A stretch of 64,000 nucleotides of DNA from Nocardioides sp. JS614 (GTDB lineage: Bacteria > Actinomycetota > Actinomycetes > Propionibacteriales > Nocardioidaceae). Every line of letters begins with the position of its first letter. Positions within the stretch are counted from its first letter, which is position 1. The stretch spans positions 1 through 64,000 of the forward strand of contig NC_008697.1 of the NCBI RefSeq assembly GCF_000015265.1, written 5' to 3'. The notes below the pieces were generated by a model that had not been told where the DNA came from, did not search any database, and saw nothing but the letters and a program-made list of their open reading frames with translations. A program made the translations under genes and the position numbers. Positions 8,803-16,943 of this stretch are shown piece by piece.

Positions 8803-8876
8803 GACTTACTGCCTCCTCAGACAGGCGCCGAAGGGGTCCAAGTTCGACGCGAAACCGTCAGAAATCCGGCGAACAT

Positions 8877-10412
8877 TCACGCCGCCGGGTCGATCGCGTC
8901 GTTGGTGTACGTGAGCCGCCTTTCGAGAGGCGTGAGCAGCGTCTGGACCTTGTACCGCTGGTCGCCGACCATCCACAGGGCGCGGCCCTTCTCCTGCATC
9001 GCCCAGTTGGTGATCACGCTCTGCTGCATGTCCGAGAGGCCCATCAGGCGGCCGAGTTCGTCGGCGACCGACTCGTCCTGGCCCATCAGGATTCGGACGT
9101 CGGAGAGGTTGAGCAGGTCCTTGGCGATCTGGGCGGCCTGGCTGCCCTCGTCGCCGGCCGAGAGCGGGTCGGACGGCTTGTGGTAGGTCACCAGCTGGAT
9201 GTCGCCTTCGGTGCGGGAGAGCCGCAGGTTGGCGTCCAGCGCCATGACCGCGTCCAGCGACAGGCGGGTCTGCAGCCAGGCCTCGTCGCGGAGCACGATC
9301 CGCCGATCGCCCGCCTGAGCGGTCTCCCGCATGCCCTGACCCCAGGAGTTGAGGCACATCAGAGCGATGCCCACGGCGACCTTGTTGCCGGTCTCGTGGA
9401 GCGAGCGCAGCGACAGCGTCTGGATCGGTGCACGCCAGTCGGGGTGGAAGGTCGACTCGGTGTCGAACATGCCCTGCAGCGAGCCCTCGCACAGGGCACC
9501 CAGAGCGTCGCGCAGCGGCCGGGTGCCGTCGTAGAAGGCCTGCTCGGAGGAGTAGCGGCAGTCCGAGACCAGTTCCTTGGTGGGCGAGTCCAGTGCGGCC
9601 CACACCTTGGGGATGGTGACCGGCTTGAGCTGGGAGGCACCGACAGACCAGCCGGTCAGGTGCCGCAGCACCTTGTTGATGACCCGCTCCTCGGTCGGGG
9701 TGAAGGTCACGCCTTGGGAGCCGATCAGGCCCCGGATCAGGAACAGCCAACGGTTGAAGATCACGTTCGCGCGGCGGTGCTGCTCTTCGCGGGTCTGCTT
9801 ATCCCAGTCAACGCCGAGCGGCCCGAGGTCGAGCGGGTTGATCCGGCCCGCGAGACCGGGTCCGATGCGGAACGGGTCGACGCCGAGGAACCGGGCGAGG
9901 TCCTCGTACTCGTCCTTGACGTCGCCGAGCACCAGGGACCGGTAGCCGTAGCGGATCATGCGGAGCATGAACGCCTTGACCGTGGCGGACTTCCCGCGGC
10001 CCGGTTTGCCGAAGATGAAGATGTTGGGGTTGGTGACCGGGATCGAGTCGTCGAGCACCCAGCCCATCGGGTCGCAGTAGAACTTGCCGCCCGAGAGCAC
10101 GTCGTAGCCCATCTCGGCCCCCCACGGCGGGAGCCCGTCACCGGAGATCAGCGGCCACAGGACCGGGGTCTCCTCCGAGGTCATCTGGTAGCCGGCCAGC
10201 GGCGGCATCGTCGGCGCCCATCCATGCCCCATCCGGCGCACGCCGTTGGCCTTGACTGAACCGGGGAACAGCTTCTCCGCCGGGGGCTCCGCGACCGGAG
10301 CCGCCTTGCGGGGCATCGTGGTCCCGAAGTCCGAGAGCAGGTCGTCGATCGTCCGCGACGCCGGCCGTGCGTTCTTCGCCCCGCCGCGCGCGCGGGTCTT
10401 GGTCGCCGCCAC
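8877..10412 (-). CDS. VirB4-family T4SS ATPase
   Basis: About 511 residues. Walker A is GKPGRGKS at residues 135-142, followed by RSLVLGDVKDEYEDLA; Walker B is IVLRDEAW at about 372-379, followed by the VirB4-typical SRTEGDIQLVTYH and ILMGQDES segments. VirB4 powers channel assembly and substrate transfer at the inner membrane. The usual N-terminal VirB4 domain is short here; in actinobacterial systems that function is often assigned to the separate SCO6880-like protein, which is encoded nearby. Start GTG 10412 was chosen because GGGGGAG lies 8 bases upstream; GTG at 10418 or 10421 is possible. It sits between a degenerate P-loop protein and the secreted hydrolase fusion. Confidence 0.85.
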   Translation of the reverse strand: MAATKTRARGGAKNARPASRTIDDLLSDFGTTMPRKAAPVAEPPAEKLFPGSVKANGVRRMGHGWAPTMPPLAGYQMTSEETPVLWPLISGDGLPPWGAEMGYDVLSGGKFYCDPMGWVLDDSIPVTNPNIFIFGKPGRGKSATVKAFMLRMIRYGYRSLVLGDVKDEYEDLARFLGVDPFRIGPGLAGRINPLDLGPLGVDWDKQTREEQHRRANVIFNRWLFLIRGLIGSQGVTFTPTEERVINKVLRHLTGWSVGASQLKPVTIPKVWAALDSPTKELVSDCRYSSEQAFYDGTRPLRDALGALCEGSLQGMFDTESTFHPDWRAPIQTLSLRSLHETGNKVAVGIALMCLNSWGQGMRETAQAGDRRIVLRDEAWLQTRLSLDAVMALDANLRLSRTEGDIQLVTYHKPSDPLSAGDEGSQAAQIAKDLLNLSDVRILMGQDESVADELGRLMGLSDMQQSVITNWAMQEKGRALWMVGDQRYKVQTLLTPLERRLTYTNDAIDPAA

Positions 10413-10431
10413 CCTCACCACTCCCCCGTCG

Positions 10432-10851
10432 TCACGCGCGGCGAGCTCGAGAACGCGTGCTTGACCGTGAGCGGGTCGATCGCCTTTCCGGCGGACCCGA
10501 CATGTCGAGCGGCTCGCACCCGGCGACTTCGTCCAGCACCTCGAACCCACGACCAGCGTCGAGGACGACCACCGGCCGCCGCCTTCGCCGCATCGCATCG
10601 ACGTAGAGCCACCGCGCCAGGGCAGCCTTCGCGCCCCGTCCCGGTCGGCCGTAGCTCATACCGCGGCCAAGTTGGCCCAGCACCGTCATCTGCGGGCTCT
10701 TGATCAGAGCCCGGCCTGCCAGGTGGGGTCGTTGCCACCAGACCGGCGGGACTGAGGTGGGGACGTGGAGCGTGGTCGCCATCTCGTGCAGGCGACCAAC
10801 CAGCGGCGTCCGTTCGCTCCGGCCCGAGCGGTTCCTCGGTCGCGTCGACAT
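10432..10851 (-). CDS. Short VirB4/TraC-like protein with degenerate P-loop
   Basis: 139 residues. Residues about 52-106 (SPQMTVLGQLGRG, then GRGAKAALARWLY, then RRPVVVLDAGRGFEVL) align by eye with the Walker A region of the neighbouring VirB4 (NPNIFIFGKPGRGKS, then RSLVLGDVKDEYEDL). The glycine-lysine-serine/threonine of a working P-loop is lost (GRGMS). The rest is basic and lacks Walker B. It may be a structural partner of VirB4 or a decayed duplicate. Start 10851 has GAAGGAGA upstream; an in-frame ATG at 10890 lies exactly 4 bases after promoter copy 2 and would add 13 residues through a leaderless start. Confidence 0.6.
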   Translation of the reverse strand: MSTRPRNRSGRSERTPLVGRLHEMATTLHVPTSVPPVWWQRPHLAGRALIKSPQMTVLGQLGRGMSYGRPGRGAKAALARWLYVDAMRRRRRPVVVLDAGRGFEVLDEVAGCEPLDMSGPPERRSTRSRSSTRSRARRA

Positions 10852-10890
10852 CACAGGTGTCTCCTTCGGCAGGGCGGATTGGTGCTTCAT

Positions 10891-10937
10891 GCCTGGAGAA
10901 GCAACAGCACGGCCGCCAGATCGGACATCTGGCGGCC
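10891..10937 (-). promoter_or_regulatory. Repeated promoter element, copy 2, inside a perfect hairpin
   Basis: Minus strand: GTCCGATC-N13-GTTGCTTCTCC, then AGGC and an ATG at 10890. The first box lies over the loop of an 11-bp perfect inverted repeat (10911-10921 and 10927-10937, 5-base loop) about 40 bases after the stop of the secreted-protein gene. The hairpin could terminate that gene and the boxes could start the next transcript. Confidence 0.7.
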
Positions 10938-10976
10938 GGGATCTTTGAAGCCGGTGCGGGTTACCGGCCGAACTGT

Positions 10977-11384
10977 TCAGCAGGACAGCACGTAGTCGAA
11001 GCGGTACTTGAAGACGACGACCCGGGTGCCCTTGTAGTGCGTCCTGCTGACACCGGACAGGTGGTGGTCCCCGACAGTGCACTCGGAGGCCGCGAGGTGC
11101 TTGTTGAGCCGCCACTGGCGGTCCTTCATCGCGCGGTAGGTCTTCTTGGACCAGCCCTTCCGGACCTTGCAGCCCCGGTACTTCAGGACCATCCCGTCGC
11201 GGCTGTAGGGGTGCTCCCAGAGGTTGTCGAACACGACCATGCGACACCCCATGTCCTCGACCGGGGTTGCTGCGGCGGCCGGCGAACCACCACTCACGAT
11301 GGTCACAGCCGCACACAGGAGCGCGACGATGGTGAGGCGGGCGGCCGGTCGCGCTCGGGCGAGCCTTGCAGAACTGGTGCTCAT
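10977..11384 (-). CDS. Secreted cysteine-containing small protein
   Basis: 135 residues with a classical signal peptide: basic start, hydrophobic core LTIVALLCAAVTIV, and a likely cleavage after SPAAAA near residue 38. The mature part, about 97 residues, is basic and has four Cys (two GC pairs, one EC, one at the C terminus), compatible with two disulfides. No family recognised. The start at 11384 has GAAAGGAAG upstream; the reading frame is open back to an ATG at 11498 placed 4 bases after promoter copy 3. The gene is bracketed by two nearly identical promoter-hairpin units, so it looks like a cassette inside the transfer operon. Confidence 0.65.
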   Translation of the reverse strand: MSTSSARLARARPAARLTIVALLCAAVTIVSGGSPAAAATPVEDMGCRMVVFDNLWEHPYSRDGMVLKYRGCKVRKGWSKKTYRAMKDRQWRLNKHLAASECTVGDHHLSGVSRTHYKGTRVVVFKYRFDYVLSC

Positions 11385-11498
11385 GGTGTGTCTTCCTTTC
11401 GTCGCCGCCCGGCACGGGGACGGGCGGACTGGTTCAGGACGGGCGACAGGTTGTCTGCGGGAGAGAACTGCGTGGTGACGCCCCAGGTCTTCCGTCAT

Positions 11499-11545
11499 GC
11501 CTGGAGAAGCAACAGCCCGGCCGCCGGATCGGACATCTGGCGGCC
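11499..11545 (-). promoter_or_regulatory. Repeated promoter element, copy 3, inside a hairpin
   Basis: Minus strand: GTCCGATC-N13-GTTGCTTCTCC, AGGC, ATG 11498. It is almost identical over about 47 bases to copy 2. Hairpin arms 11519-11529 and 11535-11545 pair with one G-T mismatch. It lies about 40 bases after the stop of the SCO6880-like gene. Confidence 0.7.
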
Positions 11546-11585
11546 GGGCTGTCTCAGGCCGGGCCGGGTCTGCGCGCTTCTCGGG

Positions 11586-13151
11586 TTAGCGGCGCTTCTT
11601 CGGCAGGCCTGCCCCCAGCGGGATCGCAGACACGGCGAAGGCCGCGTCGTGTGCCCCGTCCAGAGGGAGCGGGGTGAAGCCGCTGATGCGGATCGAGGCG
11701 TCGAGACGACGGCCGAAGTCCTGAACGTTCCACCCGGCCGGAACCGTGACCGAGATCGCCGAGGACACCTTGACCAGCGAGCGACCCATCTCGAGCTTCT
11801 CGTCGCGGTCGTGCAGCTTGCCGACCGACTGGCGGTCCTTGGCCCGCTCAACCTTGCCGGCCTTCTCACGCAGCGTGCCGGCCATCACCGCCGACATCTG
11901 TGCCCGTCCGGTGGCCCGGTCCGCGGACTGCTGCGAGACGGGCCGGTAGAACACCGTCAGCGCGCGCCGCTCGCCCGGCTGGGACGGCACCAGCACCCGC
12001 GCCAGCGCACCCATCCGGGCACCCTTGCGTGGCAGCAGGATCGTGGAGGAGATGGACTCCCACTCCCCGTGCCTGTAGGACCGCAGTGCGGTCGACGCAT
12101 TGGTCGGACCCGCGGCCGCGACCGGGATACCGGCCGCGATCGACGGGTCTTCGCGGTGGTGGATCGCGGCGTCCGCGAGCGCCGGCGCATCGCCGGGCTC
12201 GAACCCGGTTCGGATCGCCACGGCGAGCTCGGAGCTGTCGAGCCAGTTCACCCGCGTGCAGCCGATCGAGCCGGTCAGCCGGGCCTCCACCTCGGCCAGC
12301 ACCGAGTACAGGATGCGCGCGCGACCCGTCACGCCTCGCCCTGCGCGCTTGGCGTCCTTGTTGATGACGTCCTCACGAACCACCACGGTCACGAACGCCT
12401 CGCGGCGCACGGCCGCGCCGGCGGTCATCGACTCCAGCTGGGTGTTGACCCGGGCCGAGACCTCGGGCTCGTCGGGGCGCGCGTTGTGACGTACCCACTC
12501 GTCGCGCTCGGTGCCGTCGTCGGGGATGGTGCGGACCTGAACCACGATCAGGTCGATCTGGTTGCCGGCGGTCGCGGCCTCCATCATCTCGGTGAGGCCG
12601 GCGCCCATGCGGAACCGGTCTGCGTCGTCGCTCATCCCGATGCCGGGGTGGACGACCCGCGCGGTGGCTGCCCACGTGCGGGTTGCGTGGTTCTGGATGA
12701 TCGCCGGGCGTGCGGTCTGCCCGGTCATCGGCGGGCCGTCGTGGATCTGGATGCTGGACAGGATGCCGGGCAGGTCCGCCTCGCCCGCGTCGCCGTCGTC
12801 CTCATCGTCGTCTGCGTCGCCGTCGTCCTCATCGTCGTCTGCGTCGCCGAGGTCGAGGTCGCCGGCGGCGGCCTTGGACTGGAACCGGGACCAGCCAAAC
12901 GCTGCCCCGGCCAGGTGCCGGAACAGGACGCCGATCCACTGGAAGGCCGAGTGGCCTCGGATCGGTAGGCAGATCAGTAGCGCAACTACGCCCCACATCG
13001 GGACGAGGCCGAGCAGTGCGAGCCACTGCCCGATGGCGATCGCCATCCAGGTCGGGAACCCGGCGGCCAGCACCATGAAGAACTGGGGGCCGGTGAGCCC
13101 GAAGAGCCAGGCCTGCCGGTCTCGGGTTGCGGATGCTCCGTAGACACTCAT
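11586..13151 (-). CDS. SCO6880-family conjugation protein
   Basis: 521 residues. The N terminus has two or three hydrophobic helices (about residues 22-65) in a PrgI-like arrangement, then an acidic low-complexity linker (about 100-122), then a long soluble domain resembling the N-terminal VirB4/TrbE region without a P-loop. Proteins of this kind accompany VirB4 and VirB6 in actinobacterial conjugation clusters, which matches the neighbours here. The start overlaps the stop of the VirB6-like gene (ATGA), indicating coupled translation. The acidic linker is made by an in-frame 27-bp tandem repeat. Confidence 0.75.
   Translation of the reverse strand: MSVYGASATRDRQAWLFGLTGPQFFMVLAAGFPTWMAIAIGQWLALLGLVPMWGVVALLICLPIRGHSAFQWIGVLFRHLAGAAFGWSRFQSKAAAGDLDLGDADDDEDDGDADDDEDDGDAGEADLPGILSSIQIHDGPPMTGQTARPAIIQNHATRTWAATARVVHPGIGMSDDADRFRMGAGLTEMMEAATAGNQIDLIVVQVRTIPDDGTERDEWVRHNARPDEPEVSARVNTQLESMTAGAAVRREAFVTVVVREDVINKDAKRAGRGVTGRARILYSVLAEVEARLTGSIGCTRVNWLDSSELAVAIRTGFEPGDAPALADAAIHHREDPSIAAGIPVAAAGPTNASTALRSYRHGEWESISSTILLPRKGARMGALARVLVPSQPGERRALTVFYRPVSQQSADRATGRAQMSAVMAGTLREKAGKVERAKDRQSVGKLHDRDEKLEMGRSLVKVSSAISVTVPAGWNVQDFGRRLDASIRISGFTPLPLDGAHDAAFAVSAIPLGAGLPKKRR
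12787..12840. repeat. In-frame 27-bp tandem repeat (acidic linker)
   Basis: Two exact 27-bp units (12787-12813 and 12814-12840) followed by a partial third. On the coding minus strand each adds DADDDEDDG to the linker of the SCO6880-like protein. Copy number may vary by slippage without changing the frame. Confidence 0.85.
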
Positions 13152-14524
13152 GCGATGAACGCTCCGTCCTCAACTGCGGCCTGGGCCTCGGGGGGAATGT
13201 CGTTGGCGACGCCGTCGCCGTTGGTGTCGTTGAACGGCTTCAGCTTCTGCCCCTGCTGCCCCTGCCGCTTCTGCTTGGGGGTGTGGTCGGTCGGGTAATA
13301 GCCCTGGTTGCCGATGCCGGACTGGCCGAGCACGTCGACGCTCATCGAGGCACCGGCCTGGGCGACCTTCCCGGTCTTCTCCATGGCACCGCCGACGAAC
13401 CCGCCGACCTTGCCGCCGAACTTCTTGAACCCCGAGGACTGGAACCGGTTCGCGGTCTCAGCCTCAGCACCGTTCTCCGAGGTCGTGCGCCCGTCCGAGG
13501 CGGTCTCGCTGGCAGCACTAGAGCCGGACGCCTGGGCGCCGGCGCCCTTGCCCTTCAACAGCCCGGCGACGCCGCCGTTGGCGTCCATCGTCGACCGGAA
13601 CGAGGCACCCGAAGCGGTGCCGGGATCGACGAAGGCCAGCAGCCGGAACAACACCAGCGGCATGAAGCAGGCCACCAGCATGATGATCGACCCGACCACG
13701 GACATGCCGATGTTCTCCGAGGTCGAGGAGAAGTGCAGCACCTTCTCAGCGGGGCTCTGCTCCTCACCGTCGGGCATGCCGGCCCAGGCGAACTGCGTGC
13801 CCATGCCCACCACCAGCGCCAGCAGCGGCTCTATCAGCACGCAGGCCAGGAACCAGCGGATCGACTTCCACATCCACGACTTCGTGCCCTCCGACAGCGC
13901 TCCCGCCGCCGCCATGGGCATGGTGGCCACCAGGATCAGCAGCGCCGCCGAGCGCACCATCATGATCACCATGTGACCGAAGGACGCCGGGATCAGGATG
14001 AACAGCGCACAGATGCCGAGCGTGGCTGCCTGTGTCGTGCCCGAGACGCGGTCAACGAACCCGTCGCCGGCCGCGTAGCCGGAGAAGCTGTCGACACCGA
14101 GCAGCGTGTCCAAGATGCCCTTGGTGAGCCCGGAGGCGGCGGCGATGAACCCAGCGCTCACGGTGACCCAGCAGGACAAGACGACGCCGTACTGGACCAC
14201 TCCGGCCGCCAGGGTGCCGAACCCACGGCCGTCCTGCCGGATGACCGCGAGGCCGATCTGGCCGAACGCCATCACCAGGGCGATCACCAGGGCGATCCAC
14301 AAGGTGATCGAGTACAACTTGGCCAGGTCGGGGTCGGCGACGTTGGGGGTGAAGTTGTCGATCAGTCCGAAGGCGGTCTTGAGCAGCCACAATGCGCCCG
14401 ACCAGATCGACATCATCATCGACGTGAAACCGTCGGCCAGGCCCTCCTTGGCCTTGTCCCCAAGCCAGTGCAAGGGGTTGAGATTGATCATGGGGACGAT
14501 GCCCGCAACGGTCTGCGTGCTCAT
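13148..14524 (-). CDS. VirB6/TrbL-like polytopic membrane protein
   Basis: 458 residues with about six to eight hydrophobic segments between residues 30 and 300 (for example LWIALVIALVMAFGQIGLAV and LFILIPASFGHMVIMM) and a long hydrophilic Gly/Ser/Lys-rich C terminus. This is the pattern of VirB6/TrbL inner-membrane channel proteins. It is translated after the VirB8-like gene, with ATGA overlaps at both ends, so four consecutive genes form one coupled unit. Start is ATG 14524. Confidence 0.8.
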   Translation of the reverse strand: MSTQTVAGIVPMINLNPLHWLGDKAKEGLADGFTSMMMSIWSGALWLLKTAFGLIDNFTPNVADPDLAKLYSITLWIALVIALVMAFGQIGLAVIRQDGRGFGTLAAGVVQYGVVLSCWVTVSAGFIAAASGLTKGILDTLLGVDSFSGYAAGDGFVDRVSGTTQAATLGICALFILIPASFGHMVIMMVRSAALLILVATMPMAAAGALSEGTKSWMWKSIRWFLACVLIEPLLALVVGMGTQFAWAGMPDGEEQSPAEKVLHFSSTSENIGMSVVGSIIMLVACFMPLVLFRLLAFVDPGTASGASFRSTMDANGGVAGLLKGKGAGAQASGSSAASETASDGRTTSENGAEAETANRFQSSGFKKFGGKVGGFVGGAMEKTGKVAQAGASMSVDVLGQSGIGNQGYYPTDHTPKQKRQGQQGQKLKPFNDTNGDGVANDIPPEAQAAVEDGAFIA

Positions 14525-15339
14525 GACTGCGGCACCTCCAGCCACTGGTAGCCGGCGTCGAAGGATGCCTGGGAGCCGGGCCACAGCGACGGTGCGGGTG
14601 CCGGCTCCTCGCCCTCGCCGATCACCCACCGACCGTCCTGCCACACCATGCGCTGGCAGTCGGCGGCAGCGACCTGCTGCGGCTGGCCCGACGCGGTGGT
14701 GGCGGTGATGATGAAGTCGATGCACGGAATGACGAAGTCGTCACCGACCGTGCCCTTGATGAATCCCATCTTCGGCTCTGCGCCGATCGTGATCGTGTTC
14801 TGAGCCTCCGATGACATTCCGGCCGACTCCAGGAGTGCGGCCAAGCCCTGCACACCCGACCAGCTCTCGGCTGTCGGACCGCCGGGCGCGGCCCACGCAG
14901 TGATGACCTCCTGGGCCACTCGAACCGACGCCGAGGTCAACGCGGTCGTGTCGATCGCGGCCAGCTGAGCCAGGGCACCCTCCGGCGTGTGCGGGAACCC
15001 GGTCGCAACACCGACCTCCCCCACCCCCATTGGTGCCGGAATCTCGATCGTGCCGGTCTCGCCCGACGACAAGCTTCCGGGCTGTGCGGCCTCCAAGGGC
15101 GCGTCGGGCAGTTGCTTGTCGGCGAGCTGGTCCTGGGCGGACTGTGCCGAATCGGACCCGGTTCCGTCGCCGGACGAGGAGCCGGTGAGCATGCTGACCA
15201 CCGACCACACGCCGCCCGCCGCCAGGGCGAGTACGACGACAGCCACGGCCCCCAGCAGGATCTGGAGCCGGCGGCGGGTCCATTCGGTGTCGGGGTCAAC
15301 CAGCTTTGCCTGGTAGACGTGTCGGCTCCGGTCGAACAT
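14521..15339 (-). CDS. Single-span T4SS protein, VirB8/TcpC-like
   Basis: 272 residues: short cytoplasmic N terminus with TEWTRRRLQ, one membrane helix (about residues 28-50), a Ser/Asp/Gln-rich linker and an extracytoplasmic domain ending in a Trp-rich segment (RMVWQDGRWVIGEGEE). This topology and position next to the VirB6-like gene suggest a VirB8/TcpC-type assembly factor with an NTF2-like fold; sequence similarity is not obvious by eye. Both ends overlap or abut neighbouring genes. Confidence 0.6.
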   Translation of the reverse strand: MFDRSRHVYQAKLVDPDTEWTRRRLQILLGAVAVVVLALAAGGVWSVVSMLTGSSSGDGTGSDSAQSAQDQLADKQLPDAPLEAAQPGSLSSGETGTIEIPAPMGVGEVGVATGFPHTPEGALAQLAAIDTTALTSASVRVAQEVITAWAAPGGPTAESWSGVQGLAALLESAGMSSEAQNTITIGAEPKMGFIKGTVGDDFVIPCIDFIITATTASGQPQQVAAADCQRMVWQDGRWVIGEGEEPAPAPSLWPGSQASFDAGYQWLEVPQS

Positions 15340-15340
15340 G

Positions 15341-15670
15341 TCAGCAGCCGTTCCCGACGATGCCGTTGAGGATGGCGTAGATGCACACGAACGCGATCGC
15401 GCCGATCACGGTCCAGAACAGCCCCGAGGCGCCGATCTGCGCGGCCCGGCCCATCTGTCCGAACTTCCCCACGATCAGCGCCCCCGACGAGGCGAAGCCG
15501 GCGCCGATGATGATGGCGATCACGCCGTACTTGACCCAACCGAGGATGTCGTTGACGTACGGCTTGACTCCGGTCGGGGCCTGAGCGCACACGTTGCCGA
15601 CGCCTTCGGCCTTGATGTTTCCCGCGGCCGCGAACTGGGTGGCGACCTCCGAGATGGTCTCGATGATCAT
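15341..15670 (-). CDS. Small two-helix membrane protein, VirB2/TrbC-like
   Basis: 109 residues. Two hydrophobic helices occur at about residues 46-66 and 82-102 with a short basic loop (GKFGQMGR) between them, as in VirB2/TrbC pilin-like subunits. Two Cys lie at residue 28 and at the C terminus. No clear signal peptide is present. It is the first membrane gene of the T4SS run, one base upstream of the VirB8-like start. Confidence 0.6.
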   Translation of the reverse strand: MIIETISEVATQFAAAGNIKAEGVGNVCAQAPTGVKPYVNDILGWVKYGVIAIIIGAGFASSGALIVGKFGQMGRAAQIGASGLFWTVIGAIAFVCIYAILNGIVGNGC

Positions 15671-15689
15671 TTCTTCTCCTTCTTTCCTT

Positions 15690-16622
15690 TCACGTCCGGT
15701 TCGCCGTCAGCGGGCCGGTGATGGTGGTGATCCGCTCCAGCAGGTGCTGGGAGGGACTTGTGAGCTGCTTGGGCAGCGGGTCGGGGCCGAGACCCGGGAG
15801 GGCCTTGGCGGGCAGCAGCGGCGCGAACAGAACGGCGTCCTGCTGTCGAGCTGTGCGCAGCAGCCGGCCTGCGGGGGCGAACTCGCGGTCGCTCCAGCGG
15901 GCCGCGCCCACCACGACGACCACGACCCCGTCGCGGGCGAGCTGGTCCTCGAGGTCCGCCAGCGCCGCCTCGGTCTGGCTCAGCGCCAGTCCATGCGGCC
16001 GGGTCACCAGGACCTCCGCGCGTGCCGGCGTCGTGGCGACCCAGGAACCCGCCCCGGAGGCGGCGAGCTCACGCATCGACCAGCCGGCGTCCAGAACCGT
16101 CAGGTGCACGCCATTCACCGACCGCGGGCTGGGCACCTCCCCGGGGACCCATACCGGCTCCTCGACGCGGTCGATCAGCACGCCGTCGCCGCGGCGGCCG
16201 CGGCGCCATCCCTCGGCCGCGCCCAGCTCGGTGACCGTGGCGCCCAGCAGTCCCGACCACGCCGGAGCGGCCGCATCAAGCACACGGGTGCGGATACCGG
16301 CGGCGTCTGCGACATCGGCCAGGGCGAGGGCGATCGTCGAGGCACCGGCGCCGGCGTTGGCGGCACGCACCCGCACCAGCGGCCCGGCCCCCGTCGACAC
16401 CGTCGACGTGGCGCCCGGGCTCGGCGTGTCGCCGGTGCCACGGGGGGCACGGTCACGCTCGGTCGCGGCGGTCGCCTCGCGGGGCGCCCGCAGGTCCTGG
16501 TCCTCGGCCGTCTCCGGTGTCGAGGGTCGCGTGGCCGTGGTGGAGAACTTGCCGGCCGCCAGTGCGGCGGCCGCGGCCCGCAGCTCACGGGTGGAGTACC
16601 GGGTCGCGGTGCTGGTGCTCAT
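15690..16622 (-). CDS. ParA/MinD-like protein with degenerate P-loop
   Basis: 310 residues. After a Thr/Pro-rich disordered 75-residue start, VRVRAANAGAGASTIALAL followed by RTRVLDAAAPAW resembles the deviant Walker A and following strand of SIMIBI (ParA/MinD) ATPases, but the lysines are missing, so ATP binding is doubtful. Later VVVVVGAARW could be a Walker B-type strand. Similar proteins sit in actinobacterial conjugation loci; the role is unknown. Its start overlaps the stop of the short upstream gene. Confidence 0.6.
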   Translation of the reverse strand: MSTSTATRYSTRELRAAAAALAAGKFSTTATRPSTPETAEDQDLRAPREATAATERDRAPRGTGDTPSPGATSTVSTGAGPLVRVRAANAGAGASTIALALADVADAAGIRTRVLDAAAPAWSGLLGATVTELGAAEGWRRGRRGDGVLIDRVEEPVWVPGEVPSPRSVNGVHLTVLDAGWSMRELAASGAGSWVATTPARAEVLVTRPHGLALSQTEAALADLEDQLARDGVVVVVVGAARWSDREFAPAGRLLRTARQQDAVLFAPLLPAKALPGLGPDPLPKQLTSPSQHLLERITTITGPLTANRT

Positions 16623-16867
16623 CGGGTCGCCTCGATCCGGGCTGCCCGGAGCCGCAGCGCTTCGCGGAGAACGGGTGCGGGGGTATTGCGGAGCACTTCG
16701 CGTGCCTCCGCGGCCTCCTCGGCGTTGGCGCGCAGGCGCGCGATCATCCGCTCGATGTCGGACAGCGCGTGGTCGACGCTTTGGTCGGCCACCACGTCCA
16801 GCAGCTGCGCGACGACCTCGGGGGTCGGCTCGGAGACTGTGGCTGCGGTGTGTGCCTGCTCGCTCAT
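16619..16867 (-). CDS. Small helical protein, leaderless start
   Basis: 82 residues, Ala/Glu-rich and predicted helical (DIERMIARLRANAEEAAEAREVL), no membrane segment. The ATG lies 4 bases after promoter copy 4 with no Shine-Dalgarno, so it is probably the first gene of the leaderless T4SS transcript. Its stop overlaps the next start (ATGA). Function unknown. Confidence 0.65.
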   Translation of the reverse strand: MSEQAHTAATVSEPTPEVVAQLLDVVADQSVDHALSDIERMIARLRANAEEAAEAREVLRNTPAPVLREALRLRAARIEATR

Positions 16868-16912
16868 GTTTGGAGAAGCAACCGCGCCCTGTCCGGATCG
16901 GACAGGGCGCGG
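16868..16912 (-). promoter_or_regulatory. Repeated promoter element, copy 4, with 14-bp hairpin
   Basis: Minus strand: GTCCGATC-N13-GTTGCTTCTCC, AAAC, ATG 16867. Arms 16882-16895 and 16899-16912 form a perfect 14-bp stem with a 3-base loop, about 30 bases after the stop of the sigma-like gene. It is the best example of a hairpin overlapping the first box and spacer. Confidence 0.75.
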
Positions 16913-16943
16913 CAAAGTTCTTCGAGGATGCTGACCGAGGTGC

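Noticed and set aside
10857..12968. 703-residue plus-strand open frame over the VirB4 partner, secreted protein and SCO6880-like genes
   Set aside because: Arg/Gly/Ala-rich with no domain pattern; the minus strand has coherent proteins, ribosome binding sites and overlaps.
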